From Mesaphorura yosii (Eukaryota > Arthropoda > Collembola > Poduromorpha > Tullbergiidae): a stretch of DNA of 64,000 bases. Made by a program: the position numbers and the translations under genes. Shown one piece after another: positions 48,662 through 62,040 of the stretch. The DNA is taken from contig WIXG01000129.1 in assembly GCA_009869945.1 (NCBI GenBank), positions 124,001 to 188,000 on the forward strand. The letters are read 5' to 3'. How positions within the stretch are numbered: position 1 is the stretch's first letter; each line of letters begins with the position of its first letter. Below the pieces are notes generated by a model. That model saw only the letters and a program-made list of their open reading frames with translations. It did not search any database and was not told where the DNA came from.

Positions 48662-49876
48662 TGTTAATTGCTATCACTTGTTTGGATATTGTGAAGGCGA
48701 AAGATTACACAAAAACACGACACAACCACCGAGCACAAGAGAGCCGCGTCAGTCTCAGCCCAAATACCAAATACAAAAGTATTCCAATTATGACTTTCAA
48801 CACGAAACAAACGTGCTAAACATTATGCCAAACTGTCTGCGTCGGATGAGGCCATGGGTGTCTGCGCCTTGTTATGATAAACAGTACCAAGAACACGTGA
48901 AACGACCTTACGTCCTGGTTGACGTGGTGGGTTGGGAAGAAGTTGTGAATTAAGTGCTGAAATTAGTTTTGAGATCTGTGATCTTGAAACGTGATGCACG
49001 GCTGCTATTTCTTGTCTGCCCCGTCCAAATTCAAGGGAAACACGGAAATCTTTTCACGGGAGCACATCTTCTGATCCGCTGCTTCTGTAAGCTGTCCTTT
49101 TGTTTTATTAAAAGAATGTCCCAGCTAATTTTAGACATGGTGCAATCTATTCATAGCATATTTACGTCATCAATGCAATATATAATCTCCTGATGCGTGG
49201 AAGCCCTCTACGAGTAAAGCATTTTGGGCGCTTCTGCACGTTTGCATATCTCCGTTTTTTGGCAACCACTCCACTCATCATTTACGTGATTTCATCAAGC
49301 TGCGAAATGTGAAACACAAAAAGTGTTTTCATAAGTTCTGTTCCTGTGATTATAAATATCATGCCTTTCACGTTTGGGACGTACGAACATTGTCTACTGG
49401 CGTACGTGGTTTGATTATGCGAAGATTGAAGTGAATCAAATGATTGCAAGTTGATGTCATTTTTGTCGCATGATACATAAAATCTTAGACCGAAAGACAC
49501 TTATTTTGATTGCATTACAGACGTAACAAGCCAACACCGCGTGCACGCCAAATGTGATCCCTCGAGATTTAAATGTTACAAGACATCGTAAATTTAGCAC
49601 AATCCCAAAAAACCTGACAAAGGAAGCAATGGAAGAATAAAACCAAAGCAACAACAGAAATACTCGTATCAAGATCCATCTGGATTCATGAAAACTTTCT
49701 GCAGTGTACCCTTCTTTCCTTTCTTATTACATGATCATATTCGGAAACAGAACGCAGAAAATATGTCCATTGTATTTTTTCGGTCCAGCATAACAATTAT
49801 GGTTCATCAGATAAAAAGATTTAGATACAAACAGTAGTCGCGGCTGAAATGATTCACATGATGTGTTGATTTCAAC
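48662..49876. other. intergenic, nothing recognised
   Basis: Spacer between scramblase-like E and NIP7, both on the minus strand; should hold the promoter of E. Short open frames here lack splice support. Confidence 0.5.
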
Positions 49877-50711
49877 CTACGTCAACGTATCTTCACTGCG
49901 AATGTACTCGCCAATATCAGCTTGGTGAAAGCAGACGATTGTAGAAGGATCAACGTGACGACAATCGGAGGTAGACTTTGCAGCGGTACCAAATCCCTAT
50001 ATTGCAAATTACAATTGTCAATTATAGAAGACAGGACATCACCGCCCTGCTCAAGACAACTCACGTATGAACTTACCAATGGCAAATCGTTCATGGAATA
50101 CACAACAATTCCCGAATACTTCTCGACCTCTTCTGATATTCTGCCCAGACCAGATTTTGATACATTATGTCCATATAGGAATTGTTGTTCTGCAGAAGGC
50201 TTCAACCAGATCTTAGACTGAAATGAGAACAAGCAAACACCATTTAAAAATTTTTTATATTGAGGTAATGTTGTCGGCACATCAGTGTGGCCTAATTTTA
50301 AGAAACACCTTCCTTACGATCATCAGCGTACTGCAGGACAAACTTACCTTTGCATATGGTGCCAAGTAATCCAGTGCGGTTATGTGCAGGTGGAATTTCT
50401 TAGATTTCGTAAACTTTCCCATGCATGTTCCTAATGAGAGCAACTTGTCTCTGCAAACGTTTCCAGCCTTCTTCATTATTTCTTCCGAAACATAGTACAC
50501 ACGATCGTTATGCAGCCGAAAACAATAGGGGCCATCAGGACGATCAATTAGGTTCTTGATGTTCTCACCAATGCTGGAAATTTAAAGAACTGCATTATGA
50601 ATACATTCAAAATTCGTAAATCCCTTACAGTCAATCACAATGAGTCGTTACTTACAACTTGGCCAGCTTCTCGAAAAATATCTTCGTTTCCTCCTGTGTC
50701 AGCGGGCGCAT
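49877..50711 (-). CDS. NIP7: 60S ribosome biogenesis factor NIP7 (4 exons)
   Basis: Exons 50711-50656, 50573-50348, 50217-50077 and 49996-49877 give one frame of 543 nt (180 aa), the exact family length. The product follows NIP7 throughout: [68 protein letters not shown], then the PUA domain with [39 protein letters not shown] and the end [17 protein letters not shown]7 binds pre-rRNA through its PUA domain in the nucleolus and is needed for 27S pre-rRNA processing and 60S assembly. No oddity; this is a well-conserved housekeeping gene. Confidence 0.97.
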
Positions 50712-51460
50712 ACTGAAGCAATTATTCGATTTTATTCGATCATTAACTTGCAAATTCCCTAAATTTCAGATTATGGACACTCGGCTAAACAATGACCAAC
50801 TGTATATTCGTTAGCTCAGCACGTGTTGAAGCTTCAAACGACCTTTGAGTTTCCCACTCACCGCTTTTCTATGTTAAGCCAAGCAGCTTGCGAGTGGAGC
50901 TCAGCTCCAAAGTGCATGCAACGAATCTCAGTACAAATTAAATGAAGGTAATTAGTAATTAGTTAATTGTTCATTTCTGTAACATAACATAATGCAATAT
51001 CTGGTATGATGGTGTCGTTAATTTGTTTCAACCTGACCAGAACCTGCATTAAAGAGGTGCACAACATACAACGTGCCTCCTGGACTGAGCCCATCCCGGA
51101 ATCACGAGGGTCTTTCTTATCATCTTATTAACAACAGCTTTATTCATTCCCATGTTTGTTCGTATTGCTAAAATACAAAAATACAAAATCCACATACATG
51201 ACCACAAGGAGATCTGAATCTGAATGGTTATTGCGGAATTAACAATTAAATTGCATATCCATTTTGGTAAATCGTGAATATTATAGAAGCTTGAAGTTGG
51301 GCTCTAATCAGCAGGAGGCTCTTCTTTTCGCTCAAAGCTGGAACTACGGTATTTGTCAAGATGGTCTCCACGTGAAGTAGATGCACCCAGCCTTTGTAAA
51401 ATATTACCACCACAACCATTAGTAGTGCATTTTCGAACTCATTCACTGTCTTCAATTCTA
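50712..51460. other. spacer between CEP135 stop and NIP7 start
   Basis: This 749-bp stretch contains the NIP7 promoter and the CEP135 3' flank. No further feature is visible. Confidence 0.5.
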
Positions 51461-54400
51461 CTACGGCGTGTCAGGAGAGCTTGGTGTCAATTGAAATTCA
51501 ATCTGGGGTGATTTATAGGAAGTCGATGTGGAAGGAGAATTTGGCCTCCCCAAGGCACTTGTGAGTAATAAGTTCGTGCTGGACGTATTTAATTGCTGCT
51601 GCACTCTGAAATATAGGAGCAATAGGTTCAACTTTCATTTAGCGACTCAAGCGTTATTTGGAATACCGTATGCAATCACCTTCGAAGCTCGTCAACTGCA
51701 TTGTCTCTCTCCACCTTTTCATTCTCTAGTTGGCGTTGTAAAGTTTCCCAATCCGCAAGTAATTGCGCGCATCGCAACCTGTATCTTTCGCTTTCTTGAT
51801 TTACAATTTCCCTACGCAGGAATCAATCGACAACAGTTTAAATTGATGCATGTCAGCGCAGCGGCAATATATTATTACATCCGAAGCTTACAGCTTTGTG
51901 CTCGTAGTCGAAAAACGAGTTGACATTTCTTGCTTTTCAGCGATTAAATCCTGAATGCTTCGCTGCAAAGCATGCTCCTTATCCCGAAGTTGTGTAATCA
52001 TTTCTTCCAGTTTACTACACTTGTCTCGTTCCTCTGCTATTCCGGACTCCAAGGTGCTAATGTGAGCTCGCAGTTCCCAATTTCCAGCTTCAGTCTAAAA
52101 GAGGAGATTTGTTAGACACTGCAAACGAAAGCGACAATCCCGTATGACTTACAGTGATACGTGCGCTTTCTGAATTTGCTAGCTCCAGTCTGAGCTTAGA
52201 CAAGCTGTTCTCTAACTTCATACACAAATCTCGCGAAATCGTAGCGTCCGTTTGCATTGTCTTGTCTGAATCAAGAGCATTGCTCAGCTGAATTTCCAAG
52301 TTCGCGATTTGATGGGTCAGCCTTTCAATTTCTACAAACTCCGGTAAGTCAGAAGAAATTGAGAAAGAACTGTCAGAATGCTATCATTATGACATACCTT
52401 CTTCGTATGATTTTGTCAAGGTATCTTGAGACGCAATTCTAGCCCGCAATGTGTTATTTGTAGCTAGTGCCTCACGAACTTCCTGTTTGATCGAGTCAGT
52501 TTCACGCTCCAGAGAAGTACGAGTAAGTTCTAAGGTCGTTCGTTCTGCTGAGAGGGTTCTGTAGTGCTCCAGAATTGCATTGTACTCCTCTTCCTACAAG
52601 AACAAGATTTCAAATCGCATGATCATAATTTTTTCTACTATCTGAACCTTTACTGGTTTACTCCCCACCTTTTGCTGTAGGAGATCTTCAATTCTTCGAA
52701 CTTCGTCAACATACCGCTGAACTTGTCTTCGAAGGTCATCGCTCTCACGAGTCTTACCCTCCAACTCCCCATTCAAATTTCGACGTTCCATTTCAAGCAT
52801 TGCGTTTGATTGTGCAACATTACGAATTTCTTTCCGAGCATCATCGCGTTCTCTGATCATTTGTTCCAAATCCTCTCGCAAACTGCTGATTTGTCTTTTC
52901 TGAAGAACAACTTCCCTTTCCTGGTCTCGAGTTGACTCACTGCTTCGTCCAAGGTGTAATTCGGCGTTCTTTAATCGGATCTGAAGCTTTCCCATTTCAT
53001 CTAAATTCTGGTTCAGTTCTTGCTGGAGTCTGTATAGCCTTTCATCTTTGCTGTCTAACTCCATCCTCATTTCGTCTTTATCTTTGTCTAAAGCCTTCAG
53101 TGCAAATTTTAAGCTGTTAATTTCTCTTTCCATATCCTGCTTCTCATGGTCAGCAGAGTAGCTGTAGTTGGGCGTCCGCATAGTTTCTCTGATCTAAAGA
53201 AGAAATAAACCCAAATCCTACAATATAGTGAGAATTCAACAGCCACATTTCTTAAAGTCATATTTACCTGTGACGATCTTAACCTTCTTTCGAGTTCTTC
53301 GTTATCTTTCTTTAAGGTGTCAATTTCATCTTCTTTTTGGTAAACGTAATCTCTCAACTTGCGTACTTCTTTTCGATAAGTTTCAATACTCGAGTTTACG
53401 GATAACCAATCTGTTCTGCTTGGCCTTTCTTCAACAACTTGCGGAAACAAAAGACTTTCTCTCGATTGACTTGGTGGCACAAGAATGTTGCCGGAGGCAT
53501 CTGACCGAGGTGACCTTTTAAACACGTCGTAGGCATCGAGAGAGGCTTGAGCACTTTTCCGTCCAGAATAAGACCCAGTTTCTTCACCATCACGGCCATT
53601 CTCAGGTGTCAGTTCTTTTCCCATTACTCTTTCAGCACTTTTGGTATCTTCTAATCGTCCCTCAATGACGGTCCGAACACTACCGTTTTGTTGTGTTGAA
53701 GGTCTTGCTGCACTCGAGTTACTCAGCTCTGTCTCCAACTCTTGATTCTTGGTTTGAAGTTTTTCTATTTTATCGAAATTGTTGGACAATTCCGTCTCAA
53801 GTTCTTGAACCTTCTTCTCGCTCTTGGATAATTTAGCTTGCATTTTTTCTTTTTCTTGAGCAACATTATTGATTGAATATTTCAAATTTTCGATTTCCAA
53901 TTCCATGTCTTGCTCACGATGGCTTGTACTCGTGCTCTTTTGATCCTGCTCACTTGCGGCCTTAAGTAGAATTATTAATCGTTGAGTCCAATGGCTACTT
54001 ACTAGTCAGTCACCATTTAATATGCTTAAACTATCTTTACCTGATCTTCAGCTATGCTCAGTTTTTGCTCAAGATCGCGATTCCGCTTTTCCAAGCTACT
54101 AATTTCTTCCTGCTTCCTGTAAAGACAAACACTTCTAGTTAACGTCAGAACAGAAGAAGGTCTGAAATTCCAGCGCACCTTTTGATTTCTTTTCTGCATG
54201 TTTCAAGTACATTCGGTTGAACATTCTCAGAACCAAGAGACACAGTCCGTGTCCCACTACTCCCTTTTGAGATGTCTTCCTGCTTCTCATCAATTATCTC
54301 TTCTTCAGACTGCACCTCCCGGTGTTTCGATATCTCCCTCGCAAGTTGAGTTTGCAGTGGCGCACGCCTTTCTTTGCTTCGTCCGTTAGTTTTCTCAGTG

Positions 54401-57400
54401 AATTTTTCATTTGTTATCACTTCAGGCCGGTAGTCGTCCTGAATGTCCTCTACTTCGTCTGGTGTAAGTTCGTCTCTCCACGTTTTCCTGCGCCCGACTC
54501 TCTGACTTGGTTGTTTCTCAGCCGTCACCGGCAATTGTCGAGCAAGAGAGACAAGTCTGCTTGGTTTAGCTCTTCTGGTGACTTCAGGTGTTTGTTGCTT
54601 TGGTTGTGCTTTATTGTCAGAACTATCCAGTTTCTTTCTTAATGGCTCATGGCTTCTGTTTGCCTTGACCGGTGCAACATCAGCCGGAGTTGCTTTTGTC
54701 GGCATTGAAGAGGTGGTCTGAGACCGGTCCGTTTTACTCAGTCCAGGACGTTGAATTTTCGCTTTGGAGTTTACTTTCAAGTTCCCCAAACTTTTGTCTT
54801 TACTCTTCTGAATTTCGGGTACTTTGTTTCTGGAATCTTGCTGTACTTCCAATAAATTTACCTTGTTTTCTTCTTCGCTAGACTCATCTGAACTTGATAA
54901 TATTATTGCTTCACTTGTACGAAGATCATGTTTTCTTACGTAGTCCTTGTTTTGAGCCCGAAGTTTTCCTGTGATGTGTCCGTTCCGTTTGCCTACGTCC
55001 TTTCCCTTCGTCGCGATTATTTTAGTTGGGGACCGAGTAGGCTGGGCACTTCTCATCCGGGACACACCAACCGTTTCTTCTGTTGGCTTCTCTGCACTGA
55101 GCCTGACGTGTGCTGGACTTCGGCGCGAATGAGAGTTTTCGCTTTGCTTAGGCGGGTGAGACGTGATTGGCTCCCCATACTTCTGCTTCGCATGCCAAAA
55201 TTCCCTGGTGTAGCCTTCTCCTCCCCAGCCATCATCTCCATCTCCGCCGGGAATCTCGTCAGCGTCCTGGACTTTCCCTGTCCTTTGCTTGTTCATAGTT
55301 CTGTCTTCTTTCTTGCTGTCGTTACCATCTGGACGATCCGAAGTTCTTGCTGGGCTTCGGGCAGCCGGTGTATTAAAATGCTTCTCTCTTGTCTCACATT
55401 CCTCGAGTAAGAGCTTCAATCTGGCTTTTTCTGCACAGCAGTGGGAAAGTTGAGCTTCAAGTGTCTCCACTTTTTCTTGTATCTTGACAGCATCATAATC
55501 AGGATAGTCACCAGAAATTGCGCTTTGGGCTGACAATTTTCCTCCAGCTACTTTCCCGCGGCGATCCATAACTGAAACGAATGAATATAAATGCTTTCAA
55601 TATTTTAAGACAGGAAATATTGGTTGGATTGAAATGAAGGGTAGCCAGAGAAATTCTAAGTCCCAGAACACATGGGACTGCATTAGTTAGGTTAGGTTGC
55701 GTTCGCCAACACAACACAACCAACATTGTGCAATGCGGCGCACCGTGGACTGGCTACACTTAACTCCAATTCAACCGAAAATATTGACAGCTATATGTTT
55801 GCTCCCACCGATGCATGTCTGTAATTTTCTCTCCAGCTGCATATTTCTGATCTGTAAAATGTTGAGCTGCATCTGCGCTGCTTTCAGTGCCACTGCCAAA
55901 TTTTCACCGCCGTTGGTTTCTGCTTCCTTCGGAATACCCCCAGGCTTCACCTCAATGATGCCATGCAGTTTAGTAATCTCCTCTTCTCTTCCCTCCAGTT
56001 TACATCTCATTACTGTAATTGCGTTAATTAACTCGTGCTCCTTTTTCTTCATGTGACGAAGTTGAAGTTGCAAGGCTTCGATCCTACTATCCGCAAGCTG
56101 AAAAATCAGTTAGTATCAACTTCTAATATTCCAACACTCAATTAAGATTCAGTTACTTCAGGATTACCTGTACGTAATCCAAAGTCCCTGGTTCTTTGGC
56201 ACGATTTCCATACTCGACGAAGTTTCGAATACGGACACAATGAGGACAAAATTGCTGACCATTGCCTGAAATTTCCATCTTCTGTCTTCTGCTTGGCAAC
56301 GGAAGAACTTCTCCTCCTACAGGCAACCAAATTCTATTTTATTCTGACCATGCATGATTATGCTTTCCAATGAACAGAAGCATACCTGGTCCTACAATCT
56401 GAGCCTCAAGATTTCTTTCTTGCAGTAGCAATATTTTCGTTGTCTTTCGTTTAACATCAACTTCCTGTTCGTGTACACGAGCCACGAATTTATTCAAAAG
56501 CTGCTTCAATTCTTTGTTTTCAGCTTCCAGGTCTTGTACTCGTAAGCTTTTGCCTGATTCGGCCAAAAATAGAAACTTATTCTAACCGCCAGTTTCATGT
56601 AGTCAAATATTCCATTACCAGCTATCTGTTCCTCGATACTCTCATTTGCTCGAAGCAGGGATACCCTCAGCGTGCTGTTTTCCTTTATAAGACGAACGTT
56701 CTCTTCCTTAAATGGTGCGACTCCATCCTCCAACTCTTTCGCAATCTGTGAAATTGATCACAATTCACTTTGAAATTCGATTTAGCAGGACTATAACAAA
56801 ACAGAGCTGAAATGACGACTGCTCAATCGCAATCGAGTATAAATCGTAGTCAGTCAGTTTGAAACAGCAACTATGGAGATCATGAGCTGATGGCGCACTG
56901 GTTGGGACTGGAAACAATTCCCTTGGAACAACTATTCGAAACAATTTTCTGGAAACAATTGTCCGAAACCTGGAAACAATTCTCGCAAACAATCCCCTGG
57001 AAGAACCTTTTAGTGTATTCCCACTCTTGGTCGATTCGCACTTGTAATTTTGCACTGAAGGTAGTTCGAACTCATGATACTCATGATAACTGGTGACATG
57101 ATACGGAGAGAACTGAGTTGAGAAAGGCCAACTCAAGGGTCAAGAGGCATGAATCTGTGCCAAAGCCTGGCTTATGCAAATCACATACAGAAAGAAGTAT
57201 GCGAACAAACTAAAAAAATGTGCCGCAAGAATAGACAGCTTTCTGTGCCTGCTTTGTAGTCGAAGAGTGAAACTGAAAGTGCCTTAGTGCCTAAGCACCA
57301 GAATGATAGAAAGCACAAACTAACGGACAAGAGCGGTCATGCAGAAAGAAGAAGTCAGCGGACGCATTGCGTGTTTGCGTGCTTAAGAAACATGTGATTG

Positions 57401-59253
57401 CGATTTCGGGAATACTTTCTGTGCGTGAGTGAATAATGCATACTTCTGACCTGCTTTCCAGCCAATAATTGCGGTCACATCAAGTAAGAGTCCCTGCTTT
57501 CAAGAACCGTCTCTATTTATGGTAATGCAAAATACAAGCTGTAAGCCAGAAGTAACAAGCGGGAACTGGAATTATTAGAACTTGACGTGTGCACGTGGAG
57601 TGAACAATCCGCTTTCACAAAATCGAGCAAACGTTGAAAGCACGAAGTATAGAAAACGGAAACGGAATTTTGGTCAAGGTGCACCTTCCACTCACATACC
57701 ACTTCACCGTCCAACCCCCAAATTAAGCTGTTCGCAGCTCGAATGCTAATCTCAGACTGACACAACTTTCTCCTATCGCATCGCAAGGCCAAGTTGTCTT
57801 ATGTAATGCACGAGTCACACATGAACTCATTCAAATAAATTTATCGATAATATTGATTCGCTTGAGTGACAAAATGCTACTGAAATTGCTTTCTCTCGCG
57901 TGTTTTGGCCAAGCAGCTTGAAACCCAAAATTTGCATGCTTACAATCAGAGGCAAAGAGAAAGCTGAAAGTTACATGATTAAGGCAAGACGCCAGACCAC
58001 ATGTGTACAAATAAGAACCCCCTGTGAACTGCTGTTTTATTATGTAATCACGCACAACAGAAATAATGGCCGTAAATATAACGGAGCAAGACTCAAAAGT
58101 CCTTCGCTGTCGTGAGTGAAAGCATTTATTAGCCGAGAGACAAAGGAAGGAAAGTGGACAAAGAGGAAATGACAAATGACAGTTTTTGTATGAAGTCGTT
58201 TTTGATTCTTGGGTCTGCAGTATTCCAATTCCAGGCTACGCAAAGTTTTCTAATGTCATGTGCAAAGAGTAACAAATAATTCTGAATGTAAACAAATTAT
58301 CTTTGGAGAAAGCATAGCGCATGCTCGTAATATGACATTTCGTATATACTTCAACTAGTGACGCAAGGTACTCTGATCTACTATGCTGAAAGAGCAACTT
58401 CCTACAATTAGTTGTGTGTCTTCCCATCATTAAGTGCATCCGCCTTCTCATTTTATTTTATCGACTTGAGTTGACAAGCACTGAAAATGGAAAGAGAGGA
58501 AGTGCTTGTAATGATATGTTATTATTCATTCCAGTGGGCATCAATTGTGTTCCAGTGCCAGGTTAAGTGATGTGATCAGCGATAGTACCAGAGAAGGAGA
58601 ATAGAAGGCCGCAAAACATGCGATACGCAAATACGCGGAACACAAACTTCAGCAAACACGGCACGGAAAGGCCTGCATAATGGACAAAGTTGTATCGATA
58701 AATCAAAGCCCCAAGCCCAGCTTGGCCTGCCCGCCAGGAAGTTCTGTGGTAATTGGTGGCGAACAAATTCTGAGGCTGGATGATGACAATGCGGAATGCG
58801 AATGATGTATTTGACACGCAGAAAGTATAACAGCAGTACAACGGGTCTTTCCCACTAATTTTGACTGGAGCAGATACAAAAATTATAAAATATCAACAAA
58901 TAATTTAGACATCAATGCGTCCATCTAATCCCTGAATCATGGTTATGTGAAAGGCATGAGCAGATCCACCAATGAATCTATGGTATCAACCATTAAGTGA
59001 TCTCCTATCTCCATTTGTTGTAAGTTCACATTACTGCCATCGAACATATCACGCAAGAACCCAAAATTACCTTTTCGAAGTGGTCCGCCTTCTTGGTTGT
59101 GCTTGCTAGCTGGCCTGAGGCAACAATTAACTCGTTGAATATTTTTTCAACCAGCGGAACTGCGTCAACGGGTAGGACGTCTCTGTATCCTTTCGCATCC
59201 AGCCGTTTCCTTAACTGAATATACCGAGTCTCCATTTTCTCAGTTACACCCAT
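51461..59253 (-). CDS. CEP135: centrosomal protein CEP135 / Bld10 (14 exons, 1485 aa)
   Basis: Exons: 59253-59071, 56745-56619, 56553-56386, 56316-56168, 56097-55809, 55571-54179, 54116-54041, 53960-53268, 53193-52669, 52593-52398, 52331-52153, 52094-51892, 51811-51680, 51605-51461; 4458 nt, all phases agree. The N-terminus (METRYIQLRKRLDAKGYRD, VPLVEKIFNEL) matches the CEP135 microtubule-binding coiled coil. Further matches: PFKEENVRLIKEN, a SRRQKM segment and the C-terminal coiled coil near REIV, WETLQRQLENEKVERDNAVDELRR. CEP135 links the cartwheel hub to triplet microtubules and is needed for centriole assembly. It is longer than human CEP135 (about 1140 aa as I recall), mainly because exon 6 adds about 460 low-complexity residues. 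Intron 1 is 2.3 kb. Confidence 0.93.
56909..57008. repeat. degenerate minisatellite in CEP135 intron 1
   Basis: Five or more imperfect copies of a ggaaacaatt-centred unit follow each other at roughly 15-20-bp steps, joined by cgaaac or ccctgg-type linkers. It is not part of any exon. Confidence 0.7.
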
Positions 59254-59896
59254 CGTGGGCAAATCGACACCAGCTGGTTCGTTTTCTCTGATAAATCACA
59301 ATTGCATGCAAACGGATCCCATTTCACCAAAACTTTCAACTACAAATTAACAAATTCTGAATTCTTTGTGTTTACCACAAATCTAGAATCGCAATGCGGT
59401 TTTGACAAGAAGTTAAAGCAGTAATGGTGATCTAGTGCAGTGAGCATTTTAACCATGCTTCTTTATGCTGCTCATATTGAAGGCACAGCACGGCGATAAT
59501 TAAATAAGTCACTTCACTGGCTCAGGTGACTCACTGTCACTGCTCAAGTCCTAATCGATCACAATATTGAAAGTTGTTTGTTTCGGTTAGATATTAAACG
59601 AGCCGAATCCCTCGCTTTCCGGCAAGAGCAAACACCAAGCAGAGTCAATACTTGTTCTCTTTGTTTCTCCCACAGTCTGAAGCGAGGTGCATCTGAAACC
59701 TGCACAAACGCTGCCCAACAAGATCTACAAGAAACCGATCATCCGGTCACTGCTCACAAAATACTGAATACAGAATCCATTTCTTTCAGGATTCAGGAAA
59801 TCAAAACGGTACGCTATTGTATTAAGTCGTAAAGATATTTAGTTAGAGTTTTATATGCAGCAGGGTATTTATTCTCATTCTATTACACAGACATAC
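59254..59896. promoter_or_regulatory. upstream region of CEP135
   Basis: This spacer of 643 bp lies between the CEP135 start codon and the stop of the EGF-like gene, both on the minus strand. It should carry the CEP135 promoter; no element is recognised. Confidence 0.35.
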
Positions 59897-61088
59897 TTAC
59901 GCAGTCGAAGGCGAGGCACGCGTAACTGTTGCAAACAAATAACTTACAATACAAATGACTAGGTGCACAAAAATCAATCCTGACGACTTGAAGACATTCC
60001 CACGATTGAGTCCCTTGCAAGTGCCATTTTTTCGAACCCACTTTTCGTGCTCTTTGCATATGCATCGATGGCCAATATAATCTTCTCCTTGTCGGCATTC
60101 AGCGTTGGGAACACACAAATTGCTGCCTTTGCCATTGTTTTCCGATGAAATGTATTGTCCATCTGAAACGCAATACAACATGAAAAGCTAAGAAAGAAAT
60201 TATGTTGTGAGTAATAATTTATGCTTACCAGGAATGAAGCATCCGCCGTTGAAGTTCTTACTACCCTATATGTAGACCGCTCGATCGCCAAGAGTCCGTG
60301 AGCAAACACATTTTCCGTTTTCAAACAATTCAAATTAAGTTAGAGTGACACTCTATATTGTGAGAATTCGCACTGTAGAAGTTGAATTTACCATAAGACG
60401 CTGGTGCAATGGTGGTCTCGGGATTTTGTGTTGCCGAGGCCGATTGACGACGTCGACGTCTGCGTGTCTCACTTGGTCTTTCTGTAGGTTGTTGGTGAAG
60501 AGGTACACATTCCAGGCGAAGAGCGAGCTTGCACATTTCTGGGGAAATTGCTTCTACTTTCTTGGAGACAAACTCGTTTGATATTTGAATGCGAGCAAAG
60601 TCTGTTCCGTAAAATGAGCATGGCTCGCTATATCCCTAAAACAAAATATCCCAGCAGCTACTAAGATTCATTCAAAATGCGCCCAAATAGCTAACATGTT
60701 GTGTTCCTCATGGAAAACGAACCTTCGATAGTTTGTTGTCTGGAAAAGCAAACGGTGTTAGTTCAGTCAAGGGTTCAGTGTGATCGGGTTCTTGCTCGAA
60801 AAATTCTGCGGACAACACTTAGCAAGTAGCAAATTAAGTTTGTGATCATTATCGTGCCTGCATTGGGATTAGAAGCGTTACCGAAAGTATAGTCGGGTTG
60901 TCTATTTTTCCTGCACGAGCTTCTAACATTTGTTCATCTTCAGTAGTAGGCTCGGCTCCACCTGCATTGGGATCTGAATCCTCTTGTCGAAATCTTGCGC
61001 CATTTCCATCCAATGGTGATGAATCCACCTGAAGCAGAGTGGCGATTAGGCCCAATGTAATCCAAAACATGCACCCATTGCGCGTCAT
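59897..61088 (-). CDS. small secreted EGF-like protein with C-terminal hydrophobic anchor (splice model incomplete)
   Basis: Exon 1 from 61088 encodes a signal peptide (MTRNGCMFWITLGLIATLLQ) and an acidic stretch. Exon 60805-60723 encodes EPLTELTPFAFPDNKLSK. Exon 60635-60392 (GYSEPCSFYGTDFARIQ, then a run of Arg at RRRRRRQS) fits it in phase. The last exon 60156 or nearby to 59897 carries a cysteine module CVPNAECRQG, YIGHRCICK, GTCK like EGF or EB repeats, then a hydrophobic end (SGLIFVHLVICIVSYLF) suitable for GPI attachment or a membrane anchor. A small exon near 60227-60271 (NFNGGCFIP) would complete the EGF module, but its phase does not match my upstream exon; the exon 1/2 joint also conflicts by one base. 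The Arg run is a candidate furin-type site. Function unknown. Confidence 0.62.
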
Positions 61089-62040
61089 TGTACACTGCAC
61101 GTTAACAAATACACAGAAATTAATTCTAGGATTAAACTCAGTCAGCTAGAGGTTGTTCATCCTTTCCCAGTATTATCCGAAGCCTCTTTTGGTTTAGGGA
61201 AATCAGCATCAATGGAAGTGTCCAAACGCCTGTTTATTGAATTTTTATTGTCCATATCCACATCAAGAAGCCTCATTTCCAGGGTTAACTCCTTAGCCAA
61301 TTCGTCACAGGCTTACTCGCAATCTAAGAGGAAGCTTTGCGTGACATCACGGAAAGAAATTGATCGCAATCAATTGTGCAGCATGGGTACACCTAAAGCA
61401 TTAGTATTTTTATTTAGTTAATTCATAGTCCAAACAATCGAGGCAGAGAAGGTTCAAAGACGGCAACAATTACGTAGTCCTGTCGTAGAAGAGCACAGAG
61501 TTCAAAGGCGCAGTGCACTATCGCAGTGTGTTTCTATCACTTCAAATGTCACAGTAAATGGTAAACGTAAATAGACAACAAGTACGAAAAATATGCAAAT
61601 CAAGTTGCGCTTATACAGTGAAATAAATTACAACTACAATAATTTAGCACAGTAGCAAGCACTTCAAGGAAGGCATCTTTGAAGCTTCTATTGAGAAACG
61701 CGCGGTTTAAATTGTTCCATAGTTAGAAGCTCGAAGGTATTTCTATATGCTCAACGCAATCACTTTACCCTAATTATCCTTAATATTAGCTTAACTATTA
61801 TTTGCAGCAAGAAACTAGAAGCTAGAGGCATGAAGGAGAATGAAAGAAGCAATCGCACAAGAATGCTTTTCAATATAATACATGGAAAGGTTAAAAGTAT
61901 GAGTATGAGTATCTTTCGAGGTAACTAATACAAACTAACTCCGAACTCTGCAACCAAATTCAGGCTGCCTGCATTGAACATTAAGCACAGCTCCTTTTCG
62001 ATTTACGCTTATGCATGTATCCTCTTCAAAGATGAACAGC
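61089..62040. other. intergenic, nothing recognised
   Basis: Spacer between the EGF-like gene start and the scramblase F stop, AT-rich, without supported exons. Confidence 0.5.

Noticed and set aside
54928-55410. 160-codon plus-strand frame rich in Leu/Phe/Cys
   Set aside because: Exact antisense of CEP135 exon 6.
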